Shown in pieces: positions 28,776 through 36,698 of a stretch of 64,000 nucleotides of DNA. Below the pieces are notes generated by a model. That model was not told the origin of the DNA and searched no databases. It saw only the letters and a list, made by a program, of their open reading frames with translations. Origin of the DNA: Mixta gaviniae (GTDB lineage: Bacteria; Pseudomonadota; Gammaproteobacteria; Enterobacterales; Enterobacteriaceae); contig NZ_CP026377.1 of the NCBI RefSeq assembly GCF_002953195.1, positions 1,116,001 to 1,180,000 on the forward strand, in the 5' to 3' direction. The stretch's first letter is position 1. Each line of letters begins with the position of its first letter. The position numbers and the translations under genes were made by a program.

Positions 28776-28842
28776 GAAAGAGCGTCCTCCCTGCACGCCA
28801 GCTCACGAGAAAAGCGTTCTGCCTGCGTGCAGACGCTCTTTC
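28776..28842. repeat. Long bulged inverted repeat between ybiU and yciT
   Basis: GAAAGAGCGT (28776-28785) and CTGCACGC (28791-28798) pair with GCGTGCAG (28825-28832) and ACGCTCTTTC (28833-28842). This gives an 18-bp stem with one 5-nt bulge and a 26-nt loop. There is no T-tract, so it is not a typical terminator. Confidence 0.7.
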
Positions 28843-28888
28843 CTGCCCGCCTGCTGTACTACGCGTAAGACGCCCCCTCTCTGCCGCC

Positions 28889-30157
28889 TCAGAGCGGGTC
28901 GATGCCCAGCGCGCGACGGCCGCGCGCATTAAGATCGCTGATAAGAAAACGATCTTTCCAGCTCTGTTCATAGTTTTCACGCGGGAAATCTGCCGGCGAG
29001 GTACCGGTTTCCAGCGCCTCGCGCACGCGCTGCGCGTAGGCCCTGTTTTTCGCGCACGCCGGTGCCGCCGGGATATACATCACGTTGCCCCAGCCCTGCT
29101 GATTTTCCACCGGCGCTACCGAGTGGATCACATCGCAGTGCCACCAGACCGAATCGCCCGCCTCCAGTGCCGGGATGCTGCTCAGCCCGGCGATCAGGTG
29201 CGGATGCCAGCGTTCGGAAACCGGCAGCACCCGGCCCGGCGCCACGCCGCACAGCTCATCTTCCGGTACGTCATCCAGCAGCGGACGCAGCAGGATATAG
29301 GCCATCGCTTCCGGCACCGGCACCACATGCAGCAACCCCTGGCCCAACGCCATATCCGACAGCGCCGTCCAGCCCTGGAAGGTGCGGAACGCGGAGCATT
29401 TGGTGGTGTTGTCCACGTCATACTCGTTAACGTCGGGGCGGTGCGCCGCATCCCAGGGATCGTATTCCGCGAAGCGGTTATTGAAAATCTTGCCAAACAC
29501 CTGTTGATAGGCGGGCAGCAGCCAGCGCTCCAGCGCGCCGGAATCGGTATGCGCGCCCAGCCCTTTTGAGGTCGTGCCCGGCAGGCGGCGTCGAATACGG
29601 TCGGGATAGATAATGTTAACGTCCGGATTGAACCACTCACCTTCGGCGTGCTTAAAGGTCCACAGGCGGTTAAGGAAGGACTGAACGGCAGCGATTTCAT
29701 CACTCTGCCGCGCCTCCATCTGCGCCTTCGACCAGTAGATCGGGTAGATTTCCGGACGTGACGCCTCCAGCGAGCCGAAGAAATTATCGCCGGGGCCGCG
29801 GTAGACCTCATCGAAGTGGTTTTCATCCAGATAGCGCAACATTGAGGCATCCATCGCCAGCGCCGCGTCGCGGCGGAAGGTCTGTTTCACGACCAGACAG
29901 CCGCGGCGTTTTATCCGGGCTATCTGCGCGGGCGTCACCTTGCCTGCCGCTATCTCTTCCTGCAGCAGCACCGGCCAGGCGCTGCCGTTGCGCCGCTCCT
30001 CTTCCCGGGCGGCGGCGATCTCCGTTTCGATCTTCTGACAAACCTGACGGAACAGGCCCCCGACGTCGCCAATCTGCGCGCGTAACGCCCGCTTCATTTC
30101 AATAACGTTCTGTTTGACGTCGGCCGGTAAGGTCAGTGAGGTAAAGGATGCGCTCAT
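28889..30157 (-). CDS. ybiU: DUF1479 family protein YbiU (2-oxoglutarate oxygenase-like)
   Basis: The 422-residue protein is collinear with E. coli YbiU (421 aa). The probable iron-binding facial triad is HTD in LGAHTDSGALERW and a distal His in WHCDVIHSVAPVENQ, typical of Fe(II)/2-oxoglutarate dioxygenases. The substrate is unknown. In E. coli it also neighbours ybiW, ybiY and fsaA, so the gene group is conserved although the orientation differs. It lies 224 nt downstream of fsaA on the same strand and may be co-transcribed. An iron-dependent oxygenase beside an anaerobic enzyme is an odd pairing. Confidence 0.88.
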   Translation of the reverse strand: MSASFTSLTLPADVKQNVIEMKRALRAQIGDVGGLFRQVCQKIETEIAAAREEERRNGSAWPVLLQEEIAAGKVTPAQIARIKRRGCLVVKQTFRRDAALAMDASMLRYLDENHFDEVYRGPGDNFFGSLEASRPEIYPIYWSKAQMEARQSDEIAAVQSFLNRLWTFKHAEGEWFNPDVNIIYPDRIRRRLPGTTSKGLGAHTDSGALERWLLPAYQQVFGKIFNNRFAEYDPWDAAHRPDVNEYDVDNTTKCSAFRTFQGWTALSDMALGQGLLHVVPVPEAMAYILLRPLLDDVPEDELCGVAPGRVLPVSERWHPHLIAGLSSIPALEAGDSVWWHCDVIHSVAPVENQQGWGNVMYIPAAPACAKNRAYAQRVREALETGTSPADFPRENYEQSWKDRFLISDLNARGRRALGIDPL

Positions 30158-30381
30158 CGGTTTCTCCGCAGGTTAGATTAGCCCGTTGCCGGTAAATGAA
30201 AGCATTTACTTTCATTCGTAACTTTAGCGCGAAAGATAACAAAGAAGATCCTTTTGAGAAGTGAAAAGGATCACGCTTTTCACATTTCGATAACTTAAGC
30301 GGGAGAGTGCTAACCCAGGCAGGGAGAACGCCAGGCTGCGGGTCACCCGGCGTTGGCTGTTGCGGAGTGCCCGCTAACGGG

Positions 30382-31044
30382 CTACAGGCCCGCCTTGCCG
30401 AAGGCGGCAAGCCACTCCTGGTCAAATTTTTCTACGGCGGCGGCGACGGCAGGCGCGGCGATCATCTGCTCCGCCACCTCCAGCGGCAGCGTGATTGAAG
30501 CGCAGCCGGTCAGCAGGCACGCCAGCGCCTGACGCGGCGTTTTAAAGCTGGCCGCCAGTACCTTCGCGCCCGGCGCGTGCAGCGTTAACAGCTGCTGCAG
30601 CTCGCTTACTGTCTGGATACCATCACCGCCCTGGGCGTCGAGCCGGTTAACATAAGGCGCGACATATTCCGCGCCGGCCAGTGCTGCCAGCAGGCCCTGC
30701 GCGGCGCCGTAAACCGCGGTGCCCAGCGTCGGGATGCCCGCCGCGCGCAGCTGTTTTATCGCCGCCAGCCCTTCCGCCGTTACCGGAACCTTCACCACCA
30801 GATCGTTAATGATGGCGCGCAGTCGGTGCGCCTCTTCTACCATGCCATCGGCCTGCGGTGCCATGACCTGCGCAAACAGCCTGCCGCGCCCGCCCAGCGC
30901 CTCTTTCAGCGCCGGCAGTACGACTTCGGGCGGCGTTTTACTGCTGGCGATAATGCTCGGATTGGTGGTGACCCCGGCGAGGGGGAAAATGCGCGCCAGG
31001 CGCGTAACAGCCGCGACGTCAGCGGTATCGAGATAGAGTTCCAT
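30382..31044 (-). CDS. fsaA: Fructose-6-phosphate aldolase
   Basis: The 220-residue transaldolase-like aldolase has the same length as E. coli FsaA. The Schiff-base Lys is K85 in [10 protein letters not shown]. Other fingerprints are [19 protein letters not shown] and [10 protein letters not shown]. It cleaves fructose 6-phosphate, or more efficiently 1-deoxy-sugar phosphates, to glyceraldehyde 3-phosphate plus dihydroxyacetone or hydroxyacetone. It is divergent from ybiY-ybiW with 139 nt between. Recent work on ybiW-type enzymes places FsaA directly after the glycyl-radical step. Confidence 0.93.
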   Translation of the reverse strand: MELYLDTADVAAVTRLARIFPLAGVTTNPSIIASSKTPPEVVLPALKEALGGRGRLFAQVMAPQADGMVEEAHRLRAIINDLVVKVPVTAEGLAAIKQLRAAGIPTLGTAVYGAAQGLLAALAGAEYVAPYVNRLDAQGGDGIQTVSELQQLLTLHAPGAKVLAASFKTPRQALACLLTGCASITLPLEVAEQMIAAPAVAAAVEKFDQEWLAAFGKAGL

Positions 31045-31114
31045 AGCCGGCTCCTGAGGAGATCGTGAGGTTTAGCAAGTTTCGCTGAGTATATCGCCCA
31101 TCCCTGCTTTTTTA

Positions 31115-31128
31115 TTGACCCGTATCAA
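31115..31128 (+). promoter_or_regulatory. FNR box upstream of the glycyl-radical operon
   Basis: TTGACCCGTATCAA matches the FNR consensus TTGAT-N4-ATCAA at 9 of 10 fixed positions. Its centre lies 62 nt before the ybiY ATG, compatible with activation from about -41.5 and a start site near 31163. Anaerobic control suits an oxygen-sensitive glycyl-radical enzyme. Confidence 0.75.
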
Positions 31129-31183
31129 TATCGCTTTCTTTCGAAAGGTACCAAATCTTCGAACGTAAGAAAGGAGAGGGCGT

Positions 31184-32083
31184 ATGATTTTTAATATCCA
31201 GCGTTATTCCACGCATGACGGTCCCGGCATCCGCACCGTTGTCTTCCTGAAAGGCTGCTCGCTGGGATGCCGCTGGTGCCAGAATCCTGAAAGCCGCTCG
31301 CGCCAGAAAGATCTGCTGTATGACGCGCGCCTCTGCCTTGAGCAGTGCGATCTCTGCCAGCGCGCGGCGCCGGAGGTTATCACCAGAACGCGCAATGGCC
31401 TGACGATTGACCGCCCGCGCCTGCAGCCGCGCCATATCGACGCGCTGGAAAACTGCTGTCCGACGCTGGCGTTAACCCTCTGCGGCGAAGAGAAGCCGCT
31501 GGAGGCGATCATGGCGGCGGTCAGGCGCGACAAGCCTTTCTACGCGCGCAGCGGCGGCGGCGTCACGCTATCGGGCGGCGAACCCTTTATGAACCCGGCG
31601 CTGGCGGCGGGGCTGTTCCGCCAGTGCCATGACGAGAACATCCACACGGCGGTGGAGAGCTGTCTGCATGTGCCGTGGCGCTATATCGAACCCGCGCTGC
31701 CCTGGATCGATCTCTTTCTGGCGGATCTGAAGCATGTCGATGAGGCGCGCTTCCACGCCTGGACCGACGGCTCGGCGAAACGGGTGCTTGCTAACCTGCG
31801 CCGGGTGGCCGCCGCCGGCAAGGCGATGACGATTCGCGTGCCGCTGATCCCAGAGTTCAACGCCGATGAAGCGTCGATCCGCGCCATCGTCAATTTCGCT
31901 GCGGACGAACTTGGCGTCAGCGCCATCCATTTTCTTCCTTACCACACGCTGGGCATGAACAAATACGCCCTGCTTCATCAGCCTTACCTTGCGCCGGATA
32001 AACCGCTGGATAACCCGGCGCTGCTTACCTTTGCGCAGCATTACGCCGCGCAAAAAGGCCTGACGGCGACCCTGAGAGGATAA
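31184..32083 (+). CDS. pflE: Glycyl-radical enzyme activating protein YbiY (PflE)
   Basis: The 299-residue radical-SAM enzyme has its cluster motif at C25, C29 and C32 ([16 protein letters not shown]). A Cys-rich insert follows ([11 protein letters not shown] ... ENCC), as in activases with extra Fe-S clusters, though spacing of the second set is incomplete. The SAM-binding GGE motif is [15 protein letters not shown]. It installs the glycyl radical on YbiW using SAM under anoxia. An AAGGAGAG ribosome site precedes the ATG. It is three nucleotides ahead of ybiW, and placing the activase first is the order assumed for the operon here. Confidence 0.9.
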   Translation: MIFNIQRYSTHDGPGIRTVVFLKGCSLGCRWCQNPESRSRQKDLLYDARLCLEQCDLCQRAAPEVITRTRNGLTIDRPRLQPRHIDALENCCPTLALTLCGEEKPLEAIMAAVRRDKPFYARSGGGVTLSGGEPFMNPALAAGLFRQCHDENIHTAVESCLHVPWRYIEPALPWIDLFLADLKHVDEARFHAWTDGSAKRVLANLRRVAAAGKAMTIRVPLIPEFNADEASIRAIVNFAADELGVSAIHFLPYHTLGMNKYALLHQPYLAPDKPLDNPALLTFAQHYAAQKGLTATLRG

Positions 32084-32086
32084 ACG

Positions 32087-34522
32087 ATGACGACTCTGAA
32101 ACTCGATACCCTGAGCGAACGTATTAAGGCCCACAAAGACGCGCTGGTGCATATCGTCAAGCCGCCGGTATGTACCGAGCGCGCCGCGCACTACACCAAA
32201 ATCTGCCAGGAAAATATGGATAAGCCGGTACCGGTGCGCCGGGCGCTGGCGCTGGCTTACCACCTCGCCAACCGCACCCTGTGGATTAAGCATGACGAGC
32301 TGATCATCGGCAACCAGGCGAGCGAAGTGCGTGCCGCGCCGATCTTCCCGGAATATACCGTCAGCTGGATCGAAAAAGAGATCGACGATCTGGCCGATCG
32401 TCCCGGTGCCGGTTTTGCGGTCTCGGAGGAGAATAAGCGCGTGTTGCATGCCATCTGTCCGTGGTGGCGCGGCCAGACGGTGCAGGATCGTTGCTACGGC
32501 ATGTTCACCGATGAGCAGCAGGCGCTGCTGGCGACCGGCATCATTAAAGCCGAAGGCAATATGACTTCCGGCGATGCGCATCTGGCGGTCAACTATCCGC
32601 TGCTGCTGGAGAAAGGGCTGGACGGCCTGCGGGAAAAGGTGGCGGAGCGCCGCAGCCGCCTTAACCTCACCGTGCTGGAGGATCTGCATGGCGAACAGTT
32701 CCTGAAGGCGATCGCTATCGTGCTGGAGGCGGTGAGCGATCATATTATCCGCTACGCCGATCTGGCGCGGCGCATGGCGGCGCAGGAGACGCGTCCGGCG
32801 CGTAAAGAGGAGCTGTTGCGCATCGCGGAAAACTGCGAAGTGATCGCGCACCAGCCGCCGAAAACCTTCTGGCAGGCGCTGCAGCTCTGCTACTTTATCC
32901 AGCTGATGCTGCAAATCGAATCCAACGGCCATTCAGTCTCGTTCGGCCGCATGGACCAGTATCTCTATCCGTTTTACCGCCGCGACGTGGAGCTGGAGCA
33001 GACGCTGACGCGCGAGCAGGCGATTGAGCTGCTACACGGCTGCTGGCTGAAGCTGCTGGAAGTGAACAAAATCCGCTCCGGCTCCCACTCTAAAGCCTCC
33101 GCCGGCAGCCCGCTTTATCAGAACGTCACCATCGGCGGGCAGACGCTGCGCGACGGCAAAGGCGTCGATGCGGTGAACCCGCTCTCTTACGCCATTCTGG
33201 AATCGTGCGGCCGCCTGCGCTCCACGCAGCCGAACCTCAGCGTGCGCTACCACGCAGGTATGAGCGACGATTTTCTCGATGCCTGCGTACAGGTGATCCG
33301 CTGTGGCTTTGGCATGCCCGCCTTTAACAACGATGAGATCGTCATCCCCGAATTTATTAAGCTCGGCGTCACGCCGGAGGACGCCTGGGACTACGCCGCC
33401 ATCGGCTGCATCGAAACCGCCGTCGGCGGCAAATGGGGCTACCGCTGCACCGGCATGAGTTTTATCAACTTCGCGCGGGTGATGCTGGCGGCACTGGAAG
33501 GGGGCCGCGACGCCACCAGCGGCAAGGTGTTTCTGCCGCAGGCGCAGGCGCTGTCAAAAGGCAACTTTACCGATTTCGCTGAGGTGCTGGCCTGCTGGGA
33601 TAAGCAGATCCGCTACTACACCCGTAAATCGATCGAGATTGAATATGTGGTGGATACCGTACTGGAGGAGAATGCACACGATATTCTCTGCTCGGCGCTG
33701 GTGGATGACTGCATCGAGCGCGCAAAAAGCATTAAGCAGGGCGGGGCGAAGTATGACTGGGTTTCCGGCCTGCAGGTGGGCATCGCCAACCTCGGCAACA
33801 GCCTGGCGGCGGTGAAAAAGCTGGTGTTTGAGCAGGGCACCATCGCGCAACAGCAGCTGGCGCAGGCGCTGGCGGCTGATTTCGACGGGCTGACTCATGA
33901 ACAGCTGCGTCAGCGGCTGATCAACGGCGCGCCGAAGTACGGCAACGATGACGATAGCGTGGATGCGCTGCTGGTGCGCGCGTATCAGACCTATATCGAC
34001 GAAATTAAACACTATCATAACCCGCGTCACGGCCGTGGCCCGATCGGTGGCAATTACTATGCGGGCACCTCCTCTATTTCCGCCAACGTGCCGTTCGGCG
34101 CACAGACCATGGCGACGCCCGACGGCCGCAAAGCGGGTACCCCGCTGGCGGAAGGAGCCAGCCCCGCCTCCGGCACCGACCATCTTGGGCCGACAGCGGT
34201 GATCGGCTCGGTAGGCAAGCTGCCGACCGGCGCTATCCTCGGCGGTGTGCTGCTGAACCAGAAGCTGAATCCGGCGACGCTGGATAATGAGAGCGATCGG
34301 CAGAAACTGATGGCGCTGCTGCGAACCTTCTTTGAAGATCATAAGGGCTGGCATATTCAGTACAACATCGTGTCGCGTGAAACGTTGATCGAGGCGAAAA
34401 AGCACCCGGACCGCTATCGCGATCTGGTGGTGAAGGTGGCGGGCTATTCCGCCTTCTTCACCGCGCTGTCGCCCGATGCGCAGGACGATATTATCGCGCG
34501 TACCGAGCATACGCTGGCGTAG
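32087..34522 (+). CDS. pflF: Glycyl-radical enzyme YbiW (PflF)
   Basis: The 811-residue protein is collinear with E. coli YbiW (810 aa). The active-site Cys is C441 (IGCIETAVGGKWGYRC) and the radical Gly is about G786 (VKVAGYSAFFTALSP). It is named as a formate-lyase homologue, but only one Cys is present where pyruvate formate-lyase has adjacent Cys-Cys, so another reaction is expected. Published work (recalled, not checked) assigns YbiW to ring opening of 1,5-anhydroglucitol 6-phosphate to 1-deoxyfructose 6-phosphate, which FsaA then cleaves. The fsaA neighbour fits this. Confidence 0.92.
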   Translation: MTTLKLDTLSERIKAHKDALVHIVKPPVCTERAAHYTKICQENMDKPVPVRRALALAYHLANRTLWIKHDELIIGNQASEVRAAPIFPEYTVSWIEKEIDDLADRPGAGFAVSEENKRVLHAICPWWRGQTVQDRCYGMFTDEQQALLATGIIKAEGNMTSGDAHLAVNYPLLLEKGLDGLREKVAERRSRLNLTVLEDLHGEQFLKAIAIVLEAVSDHIIRYADLARRMAAQETRPARKEELLRIAENCEVIAHQPPKTFWQALQLCYFIQLMLQIESNGHSVSFGRMDQYLYPFYRRDVELEQTLTREQAIELLHGCWLKLLEVNKIRSGSHSKASAGSPLYQNVTIGGQTLRDGKGVDAVNPLSYAILESCGRLRSTQPNLSVRYHAGMSDDFLDACVQVIRCGFGMPAFNNDEIVIPEFIKLGVTPEDAWDYAAIGCIETAVGGKWGYRCTGMSFINFARVMLAALEGGRDATSGKVFLPQAQALSKGNFTDFAEVLACWDKQIRYYTRKSIEIEYVVDTVLEENAHDILCSALVDDCIERAKSIKQGGAKYDWVSGLQVGIANLGNSLAAVKKLVFEQGTIAQQQLAQALAADFDGLTHEQLRQRLINGAPKYGNDDDSVDALLVRAYQTYIDEIKHYHNPRHGRGPIGGNYYAGTSSISANVPFGAQTMATPDGRKAGTPLAEGASPASGTDHLGPTAVIGSVGKLPTGAILGGVLLNQKLNPATLDNESDRQKLMALLRTFFEDHKGWHIQYNIVSRETLIEAKKHPDRYRDLVVKVAGYSAFFTALSPDAQDDIIARTEHTLA

Positions 34523-34523
34523 C

Positions 34524-34565
34524 GGCAGGCGGCAGGCGGCAGGCAGCAGGCAGCAGGCAGCAGGC
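34524..34565. repeat. Heptamer tandem repeat (RGCAGGC x 6)
   Basis: Three GGCAGGC then three AGCAGGC units start directly after the ybiW stop codon. Slippage in such a run could change its length without touching the coding region. Confidence 0.85.
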
Positions 34566-34595
34566 GGCCGTTCCGCGGTAATACGCTCCTCCTCT

Positions 34596-34620
34596 AAGCG
34601 GGCTATCGGCCCGCTTTTTT
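34596..34620 (+). terminator. Terminator of ybiYW
   Basis: AAGCGGGC-TATCG-GCCCGCTT forms an 8-bp stem and is followed by a T-run. Confidence 0.8.
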
Positions 34621-34662
34621 ACCCTCCTGCCACCTCATTGGCCCGCTTTGCTTTTAATTATT

Positions 34663-34675
34663 GTTATGTTATAAC
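34663..34675. promoter_or_regulatory. Probable Zur box upstream of the zinc ABC operon
   Basis: GTTATGTTATAAC matches the enterobacterial Zur core GTTATANTATAAC at all but one fixed position and sits inside a wider palindrome (TTATGTTATAACATAA). It lies about 300 nt before the first ORF of the aztABC-like operon. Zinc-replete Zur would repress from here. Confidence 0.65.
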
Positions 34676-34732
34676 ATAATCAATTCAGCGAGGCCGCGTG
34701 CTGCCGCTGTTGCCTGTGGCAGGGCGATACGC

Positions 34733-34894
34733 CTGATAACCCGGCGGCGGGCGCTGTGTCTGATAACCCGGTGGCGGGCGCTGTATCTGATAACCCGGTG
34801 GCGGGCGCTGTGTCTGATAACCCGGTGGCGGGCGCTGCGTCTGATAACCCGGCGGCGGACGCTGTGTCTGATAACCCGGCGGCGGGCGCTGCGC
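34733..34894. repeat. 27-bp tandem repeat, six units, in the zinc operon leader
   Basis: Units of CTGATAACCCGGYGGCGGGC plus GCTGTGT follow one another without gaps, with a partial seventh. Because 27 is divisible by three, any frame open in one unit is open in all. Two plus-strand frames and a minus-strand frame (RPPPGYQTQ repeated) are open over the array, and none has a good start codon with a ribosome site. The array therefore more likely acts as RNA leader or spacer than as protein. Confidence 0.85.
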
Positions 34895-34972
34895 CTGGTA
34901 AACCTGCGCGCCCTTGCGAACCCTGATCCCCTGCCGCTGACCGTGCGGCAACAGCCTGATATTGAGTAACCT

Positions 34973-35110
34973 ATGTCCGATTTGATTTTATCCTTTCAAC
35001 GCGCCGGCCTCTCGCTACTGGCCTGCTCCGCGCTGACGCGCGCCTGCGGCGTCGTGCTGCTGCTGGCCGCGCTGTGGGGCGCGATTTACTGGGCGGACGC
35101 GCTCGCATGA
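34973..35110 (+). CDS. 45-residue membrane ORF overlapping aztA
   Basis: An ATG-started frame encodes MSDLILSFQRAGLSLLACSA and continues through a hydrophobic helix (VVLLLAALWGAIYWADALA) to a stop that overlaps the aztA ATG by four bases (ATGA). The exact overlap, the single clear transmembrane helix and the position at the head of the operon argue for a real small protein. The ribosome site is weak (TGAG). It might be a subunit or regulator of the importer, or a leader ORF that couples translation to aztA. Confidence 0.6.
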   Translation: MSDLILSFQRAGLSLLACSALTRACGVVLLLAALWGAIYWADALA

Positions 35111-35817
35111 TTGAGCTAAACCACCTGGTGACAGGCTACCGGGGCAGGGCGCTGAGCCAGCCGCTGAGCGGCCGTTTCGCCCCTGGCAGCCTGACGGCAA
35201 TCATGGGCGCCAACGGCGCCGGGAAATCGACCCTGCTGAAAACCCTGGCCGGGCTGCTGCCCGCCGTCAGCGGTACGGTGCGCTATGGGCAGCGCAAGCC
35301 GCAGATCGCCTGGCTGCCGCAGCAAAGCGATATCGACCACCACTTTCCGCTGCGCGTCAGCGATGTTGTCGCGATGGGCAGCTGGCCGTCGACCGGTATG
35401 CTGCGCGGTATGGGCCGCGCGATGCGCGATCGCATCGATAATGCACTGGCGCAGGTGGGCTTGACGCCGCTGGCCGGACGCGCCATCAGCCAGCTCTCCG
35501 GCGGCCAGTTTCAGCGCATGCTGTTTGCACGCATGCTGGTGCAGGACGCGCAGGTGCTGCTGCTGGACGAGCCTTTTACCGGCATCGATAGCCAGACCAG
35601 CACGCTGCTGCTGCAGGTGATCGACGCGCTGCATCGCAAGGGCAAAACCATCATCACCGTGCTGCACAGCCAGCCGGTGGTCGAGCGTCATTTTCCGCAG
35701 CTGCTTTTCCTGCATGAAGGGCACTATCACTGGGGCAGCACCGCCAGGGTATTGGCCGGCGGCCATGCGCGGCTGACGCCTGCCATCCTTTGTACAACGA
35801 CGCAGGCGCCGCGATGA
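35107..35817 (+). CDS. aztA: Zinc-type ABC transporter ATPase (AztA-like)
   Basis: The 236-residue ATPase has Walker A GANGAGKST, Q-loop WLPQQSDID, signature LSGGQFQRM, Walker B VLLLDEPF and switch His in VLHSQPVV. It belongs to the ZnuC/MntB cluster, and its partner genes resemble the AztABC zinc system. The start is the ATG giving MIELNHLVTGY, which overlaps the small ORF stop; the GTG at 35074 would lie inside that ORF. It overlaps aztB by ATGA. A Zur-type box lies upstream of the operon. Confidence 0.85.
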   Translation: MIELNHLVTGYRGRALSQPLSGRFAPGSLTAIMGANGAGKSTLLKTLAGLLPAVSGTVRYGQRKPQIAWLPQQSDIDHHFPLRVSDVVAMGSWPSTGMLRGMGRAMRDRIDNALAQVGLTPLAGRAISQLSGGQFQRMLFARMLVQDAQVLLLDEPFTGIDSQTSTLLLQVIDALHRKGKTIITVLHSQPVVERHFPQLLFLHEGHYHWGSTARVLAGGHARLTPAILCTTTQAPR

Positions 35818-36677
35818 GCAGCCTGCATGTTTTCGACGCTTTTACCACGTTCGGTTTTATGCGCCGGTCGCTGGTCGCCTGTCTCGCCCTCTCGCTTAGC
35901 GTAACGCCGCTGGGGGTCTTTTTACTGCTGCGGCGCATGAGCCTGATCGGCGATGCGCTGTCGCACGCGGTGCTGCCCGGCGTGGCTATCGGCTACCTGC
36001 TTTCCGGCATGTCGCTGCTGGCGATGGGGGCGGGCGGCTTTATCGCCGGTCTGCTGGTGGCGCTGCTGGCGGGCTGGGTCAGCTCCGTTACCACGCTGCG
36101 CGAGGATTCCAGCTTCGCCGGTTTCTATCTTGGCTCGCTGGCGCTGGGCGTCACGCTGGTTTCGCTGCGCGGCAGCGGGGTCGATCTGCTGCATCTGCTG
36201 TTCGGCTCGTTGCTGGCGGTGGACGGAGAAGCGCTTACCTTTATCGGCATTATCGCCAGCCTGACGCTGTTGATTCTGGCGATCGGCTACCGCGCGCTGG
36301 TGGCAGAAGCCTTTGATATGACCTTCTTGCAGGTGCGCCGTCCCCAGCTGCCCCGGCTGATCCATGCGCTGTTTCTGGCGCTGGTGGTGATGAATCTGGT
36401 GGCGGGTTTTCAGATCCTCGGCACGCTGATGACGGTCGGGCTGATGATGCTGCCCGCGATTGCCGCGCGCTGCTGGTCGAACCGCCTGCCACATATTCTG
36501 CTGCTGGCGGTGCTAACCGGCATGGCCAGCGCCTTTATAGGGCTGAGCTGGTCCTGGTATCAGTCGCTGCCTGCCGGCCCGGCGATTGTACTGACCGCCA
36601 GCCTGATCTTCCTGATTTCCGTGCTGTTCGGCGCAGAAAAAGGGGTTTTCCGCTTATTAAAAAACAGAATCCAATAA
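35814..36677 (+). CDS. aztB: Zinc-type ABC transporter permease (AztB-like)
   Basis: The 287-residue ABC-3 family membrane protein has about eight hydrophobic segments. The RRMSLIGDALSHAVLPGVAIGY stretch near residue 40 is the family coupling motif of ZnuB/MntC-like permeases. The start is the ATG at 35814, coupled to aztA by ATGA overlap; an eight-codon earlier start is unlikely. It forms the channel for the metal handed over by the binding protein that follows 21 nt downstream. Confidence 0.87.
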   Translation: MSSLHVFDAFTTFGFMRRSLVACLALSLSVTPLGVFLLLRRMSLIGDALSHAVLPGVAIGYLLSGMSLLAMGAGGFIAGLLVALLAGWVSSVTTLREDSSFAGFYLGSLALGVTLVSLRGSGVDLLHLLFGSLLAVDGEALTFIGIIASLTLLILAIGYRALVAEAFDMTFLQVRRPQLPRLIHALFLALVVMNLVAGFQILGTLMTVGLMMLPAIAARCWSNRLPHILLLAVLTGMASAFIGLSWSWYQSLPAGPAIVLTASLIFLISVLFGAEKGVFRLLKNRIQ

Positions 36678-36698
36678 TGACAGGGTAAGGAGTTACAC

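Noticed and set aside
31568..32932. 454-codon minus-strand ORF over ybiY/ybiW
   Set aside because: It is a shadow of two well-recognised enzymes and carries no motifs of its own.
34685..34951. Minus-strand Pro-rich ORF (RPPPGYQTQ repeats) over the 27-bp array
   Set aside because: The repeat length is a multiple of three, so open frames come for free. There is only a TTG start with no ribosome site, and two plus-strand frames are equally open.
34661..34969. Plus-strand 102-codon ORF across the same repeat array
   Set aside because: It starts inside the probable Zur box and encodes a Leu/Ile/Arg-rich repeat with no natural protein character.
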